Below, one piece after another: positions 46,854-56,164 of a DNA stretch of 64,000 nt. The translations under genes were made by a program, and so were the position numbers. The notes beneath the pieces were generated by a model that was given only the letters and a program-made list of their open reading frames with translations, did no database searches and was not told the DNA's origin. This stretch comes from Myxococcales bacterium. GTDB taxonomy: Bacteria > Myxococcota_A > Polyangia > Palsa-1104 > JAEUJZ01. Position 1 is the stretch's first letter; every line of letters begins with the position of its first letter. The DNA lies in contig JAEUKA010000001.1 of NCBI GenBank assembly GCA_016794465.1, forward strand, positions 124,001 to 188,000, in the 5' to 3' direction.

Positions 46854-47921
46854 CTAACGAAACTGCTCGGTAAAGCGGGCGTCGCCTGCGAAGAACAGCC
46901 GCAGATCGCTTATCCCGTAACGCAACATCGTCATGCGCTCTAGGCCGGTGCCAAACGCAAAGCCCGAGTACTTTTCGCTGTCGTAGCCGACGTGACGGAA
47001 GACCTCGGGATCGACCATGCCGCAGCCGAGGATTTCGATATATCCAGAGCCTTTGCAGGTCCGGCAGCCCGAGCGCTTACAGAAGAAACACTCGATATCG
47101 ACTTCCGCACTGGGCTCAGTGAAGGGAAAGAACGACGGTCGCAGTCGCAGGCCAATGCCCGGTCCAAAGAAGCGCTGCACGAAATACAGCAGCGTCCCTT
47201 TGAGGTCGGCCATCGTCACACCTTCATCGACACACAGCCCCTCGATCTGCTGAAACATCGGCGAGTGCGTCGGGTCGTCGTCTTTGCGATAGACCTTGCC
47301 CGGCGAGATGATCCGCACCGGCGGCTTCTGCTGCAGCATCGTCCGAATCTGCACCGGCGAGGTGTGGGTCCGCAGCACCAGCGGATCGTGGCTGGGGTCG
47401 TGGCTGCGCAGGTAAAAGGTGTCCTGCATGTCGCGCGCCGGGTGATCCTTCGGCATCGCGAGCGCCTCGAAGTTGTGAAAGTCCGTCTCGACCTGCGGAC
47501 CGGTCGCAACCTGGAAGCCCAGCTCGGCAAAGATGCCTTCCAGCTCCAGTCGAACCTGCGTGAGGAGATGGAGCCCGCCGAGCCGATGGGGCCGACCAGG
47601 AATGGTCACATCGAGCCGCCGCTGCAAGTCCGCCTGTCGCTTCTGCTCATGCAGATCCACAAGGCGTGACCCAAACAGCTCTTCCGCTTTTTGAAGTGCG
47701 GTGTTGCCTGCTTGTCCGACGGCTCGCTTGTCTGGACCGGGGGCGGCTTTCAGTGCATCGGCAAGGCGCTTGCGAATCTCGCCTTCTTTGCCGGCGTAGC
47801 GGGCGTGGACCACGCGCAGCGCCGATTCGCTGGTTGCTTCGGCCAGCGCAGCTTGATAACGGGACAGGGATTCCTCGAAGAGCCGGGCCAGCTCGCCCGC
47901 GCGGCTGTCACTTTCGTTCAT
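46854..47921 (-). CDS. pheS: Phenylalanine--tRNA ligase alpha subunit
   Basis: 355 residues with an N-terminal coiled coil (RYQAALAEATSESALRVVHARYAGKEGEIRKRL), HPARDMQDTFYL, RTHTSPVQIRTM, GKVYRKDDDPTHSPMFQQIEG, SFFPFTEPSAEVDI and GTGLERMTMLRYGISDLR. All are class II PheRS motifs. The Cys-containing CFFCKRSGCRTCKGSGYIEI loop is common in bacterial PheS. AAGGAA precedes ATG 47921. A UUCG-loop hairpin lies between this gene and rplT. Confidence 0.96.
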   Translation of the reverse strand: MNESDSRAGELARLFEESLSRYQAALAEATSESALRVVHARYAGKEGEIRKRLADALKAAPGPDKRAVGQAGNTALQKAEELFGSRLVDLHEQKRQADLQRRLDVTIPGRPHRLGGLHLLTQVRLELEGIFAELGFQVATGPQVETDFHNFEALAMPKDHPARDMQDTFYLRSHDPSHDPLVLRTHTSPVQIRTMLQQKPPVRIISPGKVYRKDDDPTHSPMFQQIEGLCVDEGVTMADLKGTLLYFVQRFFGPGIGLRLRPSFFPFTEPSAEVDIECFFCKRSGCRTCKGSGYIEILGCGMVDPEVFRHVGYDSEKYSGFAFGTGLERMTMLRYGISDLRLFFAGDARFTEQFR

Positions 47922-47949
47922 CGTCAGTTCCTTCCCCCAGAAATGACAA

Positions 47950-47967
47950 TGCCCGCCGAAGCGGGCA
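47950..47967 (-). terminator. Strong GC hairpin with UUCG loop between rplT and pheS
   Basis: TGCCCGC-TTCG-GCGGGCA, a perfect 7-bp stem with a stable tetraloop, followed by TTGTCATTTCT on the minus strand. It lies 34 bases downstream of the rplT stop and 28 bases upstream of the pheS start. It is suited to partial termination or RNA-end protection. Confidence 0.6.
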
Positions 47968-48001
47968 CTCGCGACAATCAGACTATGCAGAACATCGGAG
48001 C

Positions 48002-48361
48002 TTATCCCTGCGTCTGAATGCCTGCCTGTGCGGCAATCGCCTTAAAACCCGCCGGATCACTGATGGCCAGGTCGGCGAGGATCTTGCGATCGACGCGGAT
48101 GTTGGCTTGGCTAAGGGCGTGGATCAGCTTCGAGTAGGTGGTGCCAATCTCACGGGCCGCCGCGTTGATGCGGATGATCCACAGCCGGCGGAAGTCGCGC
48201 TTGCGTTCCCGACGGTGCCAGGTGGCGAACCGCCACGCATGCCGCACCGTCTCGACCATCGCCTTCCACAGAGTCGCTCGGCCTCCCCGGTAGCCTTTGG
48301 CGTGTTCCCGGATGCGATTGCGACGACGGCGTGCCTTAAAACCTCGTTTTGCTCTTGCCAT
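48002..48361 (-). CDS. rplT: 50S ribosomal protein L20
   Basis: 119 residues, typical L20: MARAKRGFKARRRRNRIREHAKGYRGGR, then WRFATWHRRERKRDFRRLWIIRINAA. L20 binds 23S rRNA early in 50S assembly and in several bacteria represses its own operon. GAGGAAAG lies before ATG 48361. The usual upstream partners infC and rpmI are not present; an unrelated gene is at 48547. Confidence 0.96.
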   Translation of the reverse strand: MARAKRGFKARRRRNRIREHAKGYRGGRATLWKAMVETVRHAWRFATWHRRERKRDFRRLWIIRINAAAREIGTTYSKLIHALSQANIRVDRKILADLAISDPAGFKAIAAQAGIQTQG

Positions 48362-48397
48362 GACTCTTTGCTTTCCTCAACTCGTATCGGCATCGGG

Positions 48398-48457
48398 GCT
48401 GCCTGCAGCGAGGCAGCTTGGAACCCTGAGCCTGATGTTAGAAAGGCCAGCGCTGGC
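48398..48457 (-). promoter_or_regulatory. Structured leader upstream of rplT
   Basis: In the 185-base gap before rplT, the minus strand contains the perfect 12-bp palindrome GCCAGCGCTGGC (48457-48446). It is followed by a hairpin GCTGCCT-CGCTGC-AGGCAGC (48417-48398) ending about 37 bases before the ATG. Because L20 often binds its own leader, this could be an autoregulatory element; only the folding potential is seen. Confidence 0.35.
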
Positions 48458-48546
48458 GCTGACCTGACGAGAGGCCACTTGGTATCACGCGTAGCCATCT
48501 CTTGTAAAGGCTGATGAAGCCAAGGGATTTGCGGCGGAGTCGGCGG

Positions 48547-49092
48547 TTACTTCTTTCTGCCGGCGCCGTTGTGATACTTCATCAGGCGCTTCTCGCCGAT
48601 GGTGTGGATCTTGTTGTCACCGACGAGTTCGGCCAGCGGTTGACGGAGCTTGTTGGCCAGCTCGGTTCGGTCGACACCGACATTGCTGAGCAGCTCGTTG
48701 TTGATGTTCTCGGCGATCTCGGAGCGGCTCATGCCATCGCGGGCGTTCGACAGGACGCTGACGATGATGCCCTTGAGCGAGTTCTTCTGTGCCTCGCTCA
48801 GCCGCGTGCGACGCTGCGCCTTGGCTGGCTTCGACTCCGTCGGTCGTCGACCCACCAGCGCCTCGGCAAAGTCGAGCACGCCCATCGTCGACACCGCCGC
48901 CCAGACATCCTTGTGCTGCTTGAGCCCGCTGATGAACTCCTCCACCGAAACCTTATTGGTGGGGTGCAGCTTGAAGAACATCGTCATCGCGGCTTGGCGA
49001 CGAAGATCCTCGTTGCGGGCTTGCAGCTCTTGCTCAAACAGAGCCGTAATATCGAAAGCGGTTCCTGGAGCAGCGGTTTTCTTTCCAGCCAT
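48547..49092 (-). CDS. Unknown protein, possible winged-helix C-terminal domain
   Basis: 181 residues, no family recognised. N-terminal helices (FDITALFEQELQARNEDLRRQAAMTMFF) are followed by a basic linker (PAKAQRRTRLSEAQK). The C-terminal 75 residues are organised as helix-helix-wing (SRSEIAENINNELLSNVGVDRTELANKLRQPLAELVGDNKIHTIGEKRLMKYH), resembling DNA-binding winged helices. AAGGAG precedes ATG 49092. It sits upstream of rplT where infC-rpmI would be expected, but resembles neither. Confidence 0.65.
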   Translation of the reverse strand: MAGKKTAAPGTAFDITALFEQELQARNEDLRRQAAMTMFFKLHPTNKVSVEEFISGLKQHKDVWAAVSTMGVLDFAEALVGRRPTESKPAKAQRRTRLSEAQKNSLKGIIVSVLSNARDGMSRSEIAENINNELLSNVGVDRTELANKLRQPLAELVGDNKIHTIGEKRLMKYHNGAGRKK

Positions 49093-49363
49093 TGTTGTCT
49101 CCTTAGTCGTTGAGTGTTTGCTTCACGAAGCGAGCGTCGTAGCGCTTGATGCTTAATTTGCAACGGTTTTGGCCGTTTGGGAACTAGCAAATAGCTGTCG
49201 CGCATTCAAGAGCTGCCCCTGTGCCTTGTCAAGCCCGATTTATGGCCGGGGTGCGGTTTTGTCTGTGAAAGTCTGTGGAGAGTCGTGATAGGCTGCATCC
49301 AAATTCGTGCCTGTGCCTTGTCCGACACCACAACCCGCTTGGGTTGACCGTTTGAGTTGACCT
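49093..49363. other. Divergent intergenic region with direct repeats
   Basis: 271 bases between the unknown gene (-) and the histidine kinase (+). CCTGTGCCTTGTC occurs twice about 90 bases apart. GTTGACC occurs at 49343 and 49356, a 13-base-spaced direct repeat of the kind bound by OmpR-type regulators, close to the kinase start. No clear promoter was identified. Confidence 0.3.
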
Positions 49364-49375
49364 TTGAATCGAGCA

Positions 49376-50992
49376 ATGAGGATTCGACGCCAGCTTTCTC
49401 CTCTGTATCTGAGCTTTCCCCTGGTGCTGATCGCGGCGCTGGCACTGGCTCGTTACTCCTATCGCAACGCCCGCCAGCTGGCTCAGAACAGCGAGGGCTC
49501 GGTGATTGCGGGCTTGTTTGCGCTGGGTGATCAGACCCGCAGTCGCGTCGAGAGCTTCGTCATTGACTCGGACCGCGAGCTGTTCAATCTGGTTGATCTG
49601 GAACACTTGCAGGACTTTTCGCGACGGTGGTCGGAGATTGTCCGCCTATCCCACGCGGTCGAAGCGGCGATAGTGCTCGATGAAAATCAGCAGCTGGTAC
49701 GCGGCGGTTATGTGAATAAGCGTCGCAACAAGCCCGAGGCTGAGGCCTTCCTGCGGCTGTTCATGGATCGTCTCCGCCCGGCGCTGCCACTCAGTGATCA
49801 GCGCGCCGACTTTCACCGCCACCTCCATACCAACGTCGATGGCGTCGATTATCTGCTCAGCTATATCAAGCGCTACGACGCAGCGCGCAACCGGGTTTTC
49901 TACATCATCCTCAAGGTCAACCTGGACTACTTGGTGGGAACCTGTTTTCCCGAGATGTTTCAGCCGATCGCCGGTCGCTTTTTGGTATCGGTCATCGGCA
50001 GTCGCGGCGAGGTGATCTTCGGTCAGCCGATCACCGGCGCGGGGAAATACCTATACGAAGGGCGCTTCGAGTCGACCGTGTATCAGTGGCGACTACAGAT
50101 GGCGCCGCTTGACAATGTGCAGCTGCGAGCGGGCAGTCAGAAGCAGGCGTTGGCCGATACGATCCTGATTGGGCTCATGCTCGGCTTGATTCTGATTGGG
50201 ACGGCCTTTTTGGTGTACTCGATCTCGTCGGAGCAAAGGCTGTCTGCGCTCAAGTCCGAGTTTATCTCCAATGTAAGTCATGAGCTCAAGACGCCGCTGT
50301 CGCTGATTCGGATGTTTGCGGAGCTGCTGATGCTCGGCAAGGTCAAGACCCCCGAAAAAGGTCGCGAGTACGCCGCAATCATCACGCGTGAGTCGGAGCG
50401 CTTGTCACGTTTGATCGACAATGTGCTTGACTTTTCGCGGATGGAGCGAGGCAAAGCCGCCTATGAGATGAAGCCGGGCGACTTGGGTGAAGTGGTGGAG
50501 AGGGCGCTGGATTTCTTTCGCTATCGGTTAGAGCGGGAGGGCCGTCAGCTCGAAGTCGACATTGCCTCGCCGATTCCGCGTACGCTGCTGGACGAGAATG
50601 CCATGACGCTGCTGCTGCTCAACTTGGTTGATAATGCAGTGAAATATGGCGGAAACGGACAGATCGTGGTGCGACTGCGCGTCTCCGAGCGGGGTAAGGA
50701 GATCCTGCTCAGCGTGACCGACCAGGGACTTGGCATCGCTCCCGACGAGCAGCGCAAGGTGTTCGAGCGCTTTTACCGAACGCGAGCGGTGCGCAACACC
50801 AACATCCGGGGCTCGGGCATCGGGCTGGCGCTGGTCAAGCACATCGCCGAGGCGCACGGCGGCGATATCACCGTCGAGAGCGTCAGTGGCAAAGGCGCAA
50901 CCTTCACGCTGTCGCTGCCGGTGGTGGCGATTCCCAAAGAGGCGGAAGCAGACGGCGGGGCCGACGAACCGACCGGGAAAGAACAGGACTAG
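49376..50992 (+). CDS. Transmembrane sensor histidine kinase
   Basis: 538 residues from ATG 49376 (TTG 49364 is an in-frame alternative). Two membrane helices ([18 protein letters not shown] and [19 protein letters not shown]) enclose a sensor domain of about 210 residues. Kinase core: H-box [17 protein letters not shown]-box [12 protein letters not shown]1 [10 protein letters not shown]-box FERFYRT, G2 [11 protein letters not shown]. HisKA and HATPase_c are complete; no HAMP domain is evident. Three bases separate it from its regulator. Signal unknown. Confidence 0.92.
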   Translation: MRIRRQLSPLYLSFPLVLIAALALARYSYRNARQLAQNSEGSVIAGLFALGDQTRSRVESFVIDSDRELFNLVDLEHLQDFSRRWSEIVRLSHAVEAAIVLDENQQLVRGGYVNKRRNKPEAEAFLRLFMDRLRPALPLSDQRADFHRHLHTNVDGVDYLLSYIKRYDAARNRVFYIILKVNLDYLVGTCFPEMFQPIAGRFLVSVIGSRGEVIFGQPITGAGKYLYEGRFESTVYQWRLQMAPLDNVQLRAGSQKQALADTILIGLMLGLILIGTAFLVYSISSEQRLSALKSEFISNVSHELKTPLSLIRMFAELLMLGKVKTPEKGREYAAIITRESERLSRLIDNVLDFSRMERGKAAYEMKPGDLGEVVERALDFFRYRLEREGRQLEVDIASPIPRTLLDENAMTLLLLNLVDNAVKYGGNGQIVVRLRVSERGKEILLSVTDQGLGIAPDEQRKVFERFYRTRAVRNTNIRGSGIGLALVKHIAEAHGGDITVESVSGKGATFTLSLPVVAIPKEAEADGGADEPTGKEQD

Positions 50993-50995
50993 TCG

Positions 50996-51754
50996 ATGGC
51001 GCTTCCAGCTTCAGGATCGGCCAGCAGTGCGAGCCCACCGAGCAGCGGGTCGGGGGAAGTGATCAAGCGGGCGCGGATTCTCCTGGTCGAGGATGAGCCC
51101 GACATCGTGCGCGGACTCACCGACGTGCTGGAGTTCGAGGGCTACGAGGTCATCACCCACATGCAGGGTCGGGCCGGGGTGCGCGAGATGAAGGAGCGCG
51201 GCGCCGATCTGGTGATCCTCGACCTGATGCTGCCCGACATCAACGGCTTCCAGGTCTGCGAGGAGATCCGTGCCTTCAACCAAGTGGTGCCGATCATCAT
51301 CCTGACCGCGCGTGGGCAAGAGATGGACAAGATTCGCGGGCTGGAGGCCGGCGCCGATGACTACGTAACCAAGCCGTTTGGCGTCGGTGAGCTGCTTGCC
51401 CGCATCAAGGCCATCCTGCGCCGCCTCACCCGCGAGAAGGTCAGCAAAGAGCCCGAGAGCATCAAGATCGGTGGCTGCGAGATCAACCTGCGCACCCACA
51501 CCTTGGTCCGCGCTCGCAAGAGCTACATGCTGACGTTTTACGAGGTCGAATTGCTCAAGCTGCTGCACGAGCGCGAGGGCCAGCCGGTGTCACGCGACGA
51601 GATCCTCGACAAGATCTGGGGCATCGAGGCCTATCCCTCGAACCGCACCGTCGACAACTTCGTCGTCAAGCTGCGCAAAAAGCTCGAAGAAAACCAGCAC
51701 CATCCCCGCCACATCCTCACCGTCTACGGCTTCGGCTACAAGCTGGTGCCATGA
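50996..51754 (+). CDS. OmpR/PhoB-family response regulator
   Basis: 252 residues: receiver domain ([14 protein letters not shown], phospho-Asp in [13 protein letters not shown], Lys in [11 protein letters not shown]) and a winged-helix DNA-binding domain ([54 protein letters not shown]). Partner of the upstream histidine kinase. A Ser/Gly-rich extension of about 20 residues precedes the receiver. Confidence 0.93.
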   Translation: MALPASGSASSASPPSSGSGEVIKRARILLVEDEPDIVRGLTDVLEFEGYEVITHMQGRAGVREMKERGADLVILDLMLPDINGFQVCEEIRAFNQVVPIIILTARGQEMDKIRGLEAGADDYVTKPFGVGELLARIKAILRRLTREKVSKEPESIKIGGCEINLRTHTLVRARKSYMLTFYEVELLKLLHEREGQPVSRDEILDKIWGIEAYPSNRTVDNFVVKLRKKLEENQHHPRHILTVYGFGYKLVP

Positions 51755-51771
51755 CCGCCATGACCGCGCGG

Positions 51772-52772
51772 TTAGCTGCCGCTGCTTTGGCCGCGACGGA
51801 AGTGGAAGTACACTGCCCCACCTAGCATCACCATGTAGGTAAGGTTCAGGTGGATCTTGCGCGCCTCGGGCCATGCGATCTGCAGGCCCACCGAGACAAC
51901 GCACAGCAGCACCAGCCACAGATAGCGCCGCCCGACCTGCTGCGCTTCACTGGCAAACAGCGCGGCCAGGCTCAGCGTCTCTTGGATGAGGAAGCGCTCG
52001 GCCGGCACTGCCAGCAGCAGCCCAATGGTCCGCCCCACCACGAGGTACGTCAGCGTCGTCAGCAGGAAGTAGCTCAACCGCCGATAGCCCGGCTGCTGAT
52101 GAATCTGATGGCGAAGTCGCCACACCACGGTCGCCGCCGCCACGAAGAACACTCCGGCGATGATCAGCGGTGGTCGCAGATCCGAGTGTACCGTCCCACG
52201 GAGCGCCCACATCACGCTGCCGCAGCTGATGAGAAAGCTGGCGATGATGGCGTACAGGAAGTTGCGCTTGCTGTGGCGCGCTGTCTCGGAGTCAGCATCG
52301 GGCAGCAGCGCTTTCTGCAGCTCTTTCATCAGCTCTGACATCGACTCGAAGCGGGCAGAGGGATCGCGCGACAGACCCCGCTGCAGCGCTCGCTTGAGGA
52401 CGATCGGCACTTCGATTCCGCCGCTGGTACGTGCTTTCATCTGCAGCGGATCGGACAGGACGCTCTGGGCGTATTCCTCGACGGTGCGACCAAAGAATGG
52501 CAGGTGTCCGTACAGCGCTTCGTAGAGCGACGCGCAGAAGCTAAACTGGTCGCTGCGGGCATCAGCGGGCTCACCTCGGACCTGCTCGGGGGACATGTAG
52601 CCCAAGGTGCCGAGGATGGCGCCCACCTGGGTCAGCTTCTCGATGGCGCTCTTCGAGCTAAGGTCGATACCGAGCGCCGGCATCTCTTGACTGAGCGAGC
52701 CGTGCGCCCGCGCAATCCCAAAGTCCACCACCCGCGCCCGCCCATCATCCCCAATCAGGACGTTGTCTGGCT
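51772..52772 (-). pseudogene. C-terminal half of a split Ser/Thr kinase gene
   Basis: Minus-strand frame beginning QPDNVLIGDDGRARVVDFGIA (codons around 52773-52720), then GTLGYMSPEQVRGEPADARSDQFSF, the rest of the kinase C-lobe and about six membrane helices to the stop at 51772. The Gly-rich loop, catalytic Lys and HRD are missing. Four codons upstream of the homologous start is an in-frame TGA (52782-52780). A GTG at 52731 could start translation only from VDFG onward. The matching N-terminal half lies at 58326-58877. The fragment cannot be an active kinase, although its membrane domain could still be made. Confidence 0.85.
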
Positions 52773-52817
52773 GAGTGTTTCAGGACTTCGTTCTCGTCGA
52801 GAAATTGCGATTCCGAT

Positions 52818-54665
52818 TCAGGTTTGGGAAGTGGGCGGGAAGCTGCGATGTGAGGTGGTGCTCTCTCGCTCTGTCCCTGCATCATTGTGGGAGTCGTTCT
52901 GGAACAGACTCTCTAGCTCTTGGGTGTACTGCTTGGCGGACTCGACAAGCTTCTTTTCATCATGGCGATGCACGTACGTGGCGCGCACCATCTCTTCATC
53001 ATAGGAAGCAAACTTCTCGACGGTAGCTTTGGCGGTCTGCGCGGGGATTCCTAGTCCTTCCAGGACATGACGAGACAGAGTCAGGCTGGCCTCGAACGTC
53101 TCGCGGATGATCAGATTCACGCCCATCGCCAACAGCTGATAGGCATGCTGACGATTGCGCGCGCGTGCATAAATCTTGATTCCCGGAAAGTGCTGCTGGG
53201 CCAGCTCGACCACTTTCACCGACGCCACCATGTCATCGATGGCGACCACCAGTACTTTGGCTTTGTCCAGGTGCGCCGCGCGGAGTAGATCGAGGCGGGT
53301 CGCGTCTCCGTAATAGATCATGTTTCCGAACCTGCGCAGAAAGTCGACGTGCGTGGGTGCGGCATCGAGCGCGGTAAAGCCAATCTTGCGCATGCGCAGA
53401 ATGCGGCCCACGATCTGTCCGACCCGTCCGAAGCCGGCAATCACGACGGGATTTTCATGATCGGAAATGGTGTCAAACTCGCGCCGCTCCTCCTTGCGAA
53501 ACCAGCGAGTGAGTACCCGTTCATTGAGCAGGAAGGAGAGCGGCGTGAGGATCATCGAGACAGTGACCGCAACCACCAAAAAGTCGGCGCTATGTTGACT
53601 CAGGACCTTGGCAGAGCTGGCGATTCCGAACAGTACGAACGCAAACTCTCCGCCTTGGGAAAGGGACGTTGCAACACTGCGAGCAGAGTCGCGCGACTCT
53701 CCGAACAGGCGACTGACTCCGTACACGACCAGGGACTTGGCGATCATAAATCCGACTACCACAGCGACGACACGCAGAGTCTCATCGCGGATGATTCCCA
53801 AGTTGGCAGACATTCCCACTGCCATGAAAAACAGACCGAGTAGGAGTCCCTTAAATGGCTCGATGTCTGCTTGCAGCTCATGGCGATACTCGGACTCTGC
53901 CAGCAGGACTCCTGCGAGGAATGCTCCCAGTGACATCGAGAGTCCGACAAAGTGCATGATCGATGCGGTTCCCACCACGACCAGGAGTGCGAGCGCGGTC
54001 ATGATCTCTTGATTCCCAGAGGCCGCAATCAGCTTAAAAATCGGCCGTAGTAGGAATCGTCCCGCCAGGACCAGACCGACGAGTGCGCCGATGATCTGCG
54101 CTGCCATCACCACTCCGCTTTGCTGCACGGCGCTCTGTCCTGAAACAGCCAGCATGGGCAGAATCACCAGCAGTGGAATCACCGCGAGATCCTGAAAGAG
54201 CAGAATCGCAAACGCGGCATTCCCATGCGGAGTCGCGAGCTGATTCTTTTCTGCCAAGATCGGAAGGACAAATGCCGTCGACGAGAGCGCCAGTCCGAAG
54301 CCAGCCACCAGCGCCGCCACGGGTGGGGCGCCGAGCGCGATGCCGAGTCCTCCCAAACACAGAGAAGTCCCGACCACCTGCGCGCCACCCAGTCCGAACA
54401 CCGCGCGGCGCATGATCCAAAGTCGCGAAGGGTTCAGCTCCAGACCGATCAGGAACAGCAGCAGAACTACGCCAAACTCAGAGAAGTGCAAGATGCTCTC
54501 GACATCGGCGATGAGTCGCAGTCCCCACGGACCGATCAGAAGACCTGCCGCTAGATAGCCGAGCACTGCTCCGAGCTTCAGTCTCCGAAACAGCGGCACG
54601 GCCAGCACCGCAGCAACCAGAAGAATACATACTTGGTGAAGGAGAGACATGATGAGATCCGCCAT
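52818..54665 (-). CDS. Kef-type monovalent cation:proton antiporter (CPA2) with TrkA-N domain
   Basis: 615 residues. About twelve membrane helices with the CPA2 signatures GYLAAGLLIGPWGL, LLLFLIGLELNPSRLW, LALSSTAFVLPIL, FQDLAVIPLL and GMSLGAFLAGVLL-like segments. A cytosolic Rossmann RCK/TrkA-N domain has GFGRVGQIVGRIL and GDATRLDLLRAAHLDKAKVLVVAIDD. Mediates K+/H+ exchange or efflux in the inner membrane, gated by nucleotide or glutathione in relatives. Start ATG 54665 (alternative 54650) lacks a strong ribosome site. Base composition looks lower in GC than flanking genes, consistent with acquisition. It fills module A of the kinase-splitting insertion. Confidence 0.88.
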   Translation of the reverse strand: MADLIMSLLHQVCILLVAAVLAVPLFRRLKLGAVLGYLAAGLLIGPWGLRLIADVESILHFSEFGVVLLLFLIGLELNPSRLWIMRRAVFGLGGAQVVGTSLCLGGLGIALGAPPVAALVAGFGLALSSTAFVLPILAEKNQLATPHGNAAFAILLFQDLAVIPLLVILPMLAVSGQSAVQQSGVVMAAQIIGALVGLVLAGRFLLRPIFKLIAASGNQEIMTALALLVVVGTASIMHFVGLSMSLGAFLAGVLLAESEYRHELQADIEPFKGLLLGLFFMAVGMSANLGIIRDETLRVVAVVVGFMIAKSLVVYGVSRLFGESRDSARSVATSLSQGGEFAFVLFGIASSAKVLSQHSADFLVVAVTVSMILTPLSFLLNERVLTRWFRKEERREFDTISDHENPVVIAGFGRVGQIVGRILRMRKIGFTALDAAPTHVDFLRRFGNMIYYGDATRLDLLRAAHLDKAKVLVVAIDDMVASVKVVELAQQHFPGIKIYARARNRQHAYQLLAMGVNLIIRETFEASLTLSRHVLEGLGIPAQTAKATVEKFASYDEEMVRATYVHRHDEKKLVESAKQYTQELESLFQNDSHNDAGTERESTTSHRSFPPTSQT

Positions 54666-54702
54666 TATAGGGGCAGTCTTGGGAGTGCGGATCGCCGAGT
54701 AA

Positions 54703-54906
54703 TCAGCTTTTTTTGGGCGCCGGAGGATTGATTCGCCAAACCGCCGTCTGGAGATCGGCGCGAAGTCCCTTCCGTTCGACTCGGAAACGGAAAGATCTTC
54801 CGTCGTTCTCGACGAAAAACAGATTGTCTGGCTTAAAGTCACGGTGGAAAAGAGCCCCGCGACACAGTGCCCGGCCAGCGTCCCCCGTCGTCGGAAAGTT
54901 GGGGGG
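54703..54906 (-). pseudogene. Third kinase scrap around HRDFKPDN, next to the recombinase
   Basis: The minus-strand frame reads PPNFPTTGDAGRALC, then RGALFHRDFKPDNLFF, then VENDGRSFRFRVERKGLRAD, then LQTAVWRINPPAPKKS and stops at 54703. The catalytic-loop HRDFKPDN is intact and preceded by an eroded helix E, but neither kinase lobe is present and the sequence after VEND is not kinase-like. It separates the Kef module from the recombinase module and has no start codon of its own. Confidence 0.75.
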
Positions 54907-54920
54907 AAGCGCGGCGCTTG

Positions 54921-56069
54921 ATGCGCTTTTGCGGACGTGTGAACATACCTACTGTGGTGATCTATGGTCCGTACCCGCCCTGCAGGGGGAGGTCGCGCTG
55001 GCGGCTTCAGGTGTTTGATCCGACGACCAAGCGGAAGAAGTCGATTACGGCGCCCTCGCTCGCGGCGGCACAGGAAATGAAGGCGCTGCTGGAGGCCGAG
55101 GTCGAGCGGCACACGCCGATTACGCTGCACGCGGCGATGGATCAGTATCTCGACTACAAGCGGACGGTCGCGACGGCGGCTTGGGTGGCGACGTTGGGCG
55201 ATCGGCTGCGGACGTTCCTTCCCGATGTTCCGATCAGTCACCTGACGCCCGAGCAAGCCGAAGCACGGTACGAGGCAGAGACTCGCCGAGTCGGGCGATT
55301 TGGCATCGTGAAGGCGGCCACGCATCAAGCGCTGCTTCGCAACACCAAAGAGTTGTTCCGGTGGCTCTGTAAAAAGAAGCTCGCCAGTCACAATCCGTTC
55401 GAGCATGTTGAGCCGATTGGGAGGCCGAGCGCGGGCAAGGAACAGCCTCGGGAGACGGATGCGCAAGTCCTCGATGCGCTGCTGATGGAGTCGGCGCGAA
55501 AGGGGGATGAGGGGGCGCTGGCGCTGCTGTTGCAGATGTATCTGGGTCTGCGGCCCGGTGAGGTGCTGTCGCTGCTGGTCAGCGCGGTGGAGCGCAGCGG
55601 TGAAAGAGTCACGGTCGTGCGCGGCAAGACCAAGAACGCGCGGCGTAGCCTAGAGCTGTATCCTGCCGTCGCCAAGCTGCTGTGGACGCACTGTCAAGGA
55701 AGGCCTCTCACCGAGCGCGTCTTTGCTGCCAATCTGTCCAAAAAACCCGGCACCGACTGGATGTACAAGCGGCTTCACAAGTTCTGCGATCAAGCCGGCA
55801 TCAAGCGAGTCTGTCCGCATTCCCTTCGCGGTCTGCATTCCTCTCTCGCACTTGCCGCTGGAGCAACCACCCACCACGTCGCCGCCAGCCTCGGTCATGC
55901 CAGCTTCTCAACCACAGCGCGTCACTACGCCGATCCCTCTGTGCTTGACAACACCCGTGCAAAGCGAGTCATCGCCGCGCTGAAGGGAGAGAGCACCTCC
56001 CTTGAACGCGAGCTGGGCTCTCTGTCCGCAGAAGAACGGGAGAGACTGCTGGCGATTCTGCTCAAGTAG
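54921..56069 (+). CDS. Tyrosine-type site-specific recombinase (phage-type integrase)
   Basis: 382 residues from ATG 54921. An N-terminal arm-type region (RWRLQVFDPTTKRKKS) leads to a SAM-like core-binding domain (ITLHAAMDQYLDYKRTVA... LRNTKELFRWLCKKKLASHNPFEHV). The catalytic domain has Arg in MYLGLRPGEVLSLL, Lys in VVRGKTKNARRS, HSLRGLHSSLALAAG (H-x-x-R), LGHASF (His) and the nucleophile Tyr in TTARHYAD. All residues are present, so it is probably active. It begins about 70 bases from the HRDFKPDN scrap, as integrases commonly lie next to their attachment site. It lacks the additional features of integron IntI. Confidence 0.9.
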   Translation: MRFCGRVNIPTVVIYGPYPPCRGRSRWRLQVFDPTTKRKKSITAPSLAAAQEMKALLEAEVERHTPITLHAAMDQYLDYKRTVATAAWVATLGDRLRTFLPDVPISHLTPEQAEARYEAETRRVGRFGIVKAATHQALLRNTKELFRWLCKKKLASHNPFEHVEPIGRPSAGKEQPRETDAQVLDALLMESARKGDEGALALLLQMYLGLRPGEVLSLLVSAVERSGERVTVVRGKTKNARRSLELYPAVAKLLWTHCQGRPLTERVFAANLSKKPGTDWMYKRLHKFCDQAGIKRVCPHSLRGLHSSLALAAGATTHHVAASLGHASFSTTARHYADPSVLDNTRAKRVIAALKGESTSLERELGSLSAEERERLLAILLK

Positions 56070-56164
56070 GCACGAATAGGAGTCGCTCTGGAATGTGCGC
56101 GTGTGGCGCTGGCAGAATCACTTTGATGCCAAGGATCTTGGGCTACGGTAGGATTCGGGGGCAG

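Noticed and set aside
48362..48546. rpmI (L35) gene hidden before rplT
   Set aside because: None of the minus-strand frames there shows L35-like sequence; only hairpins are seen.
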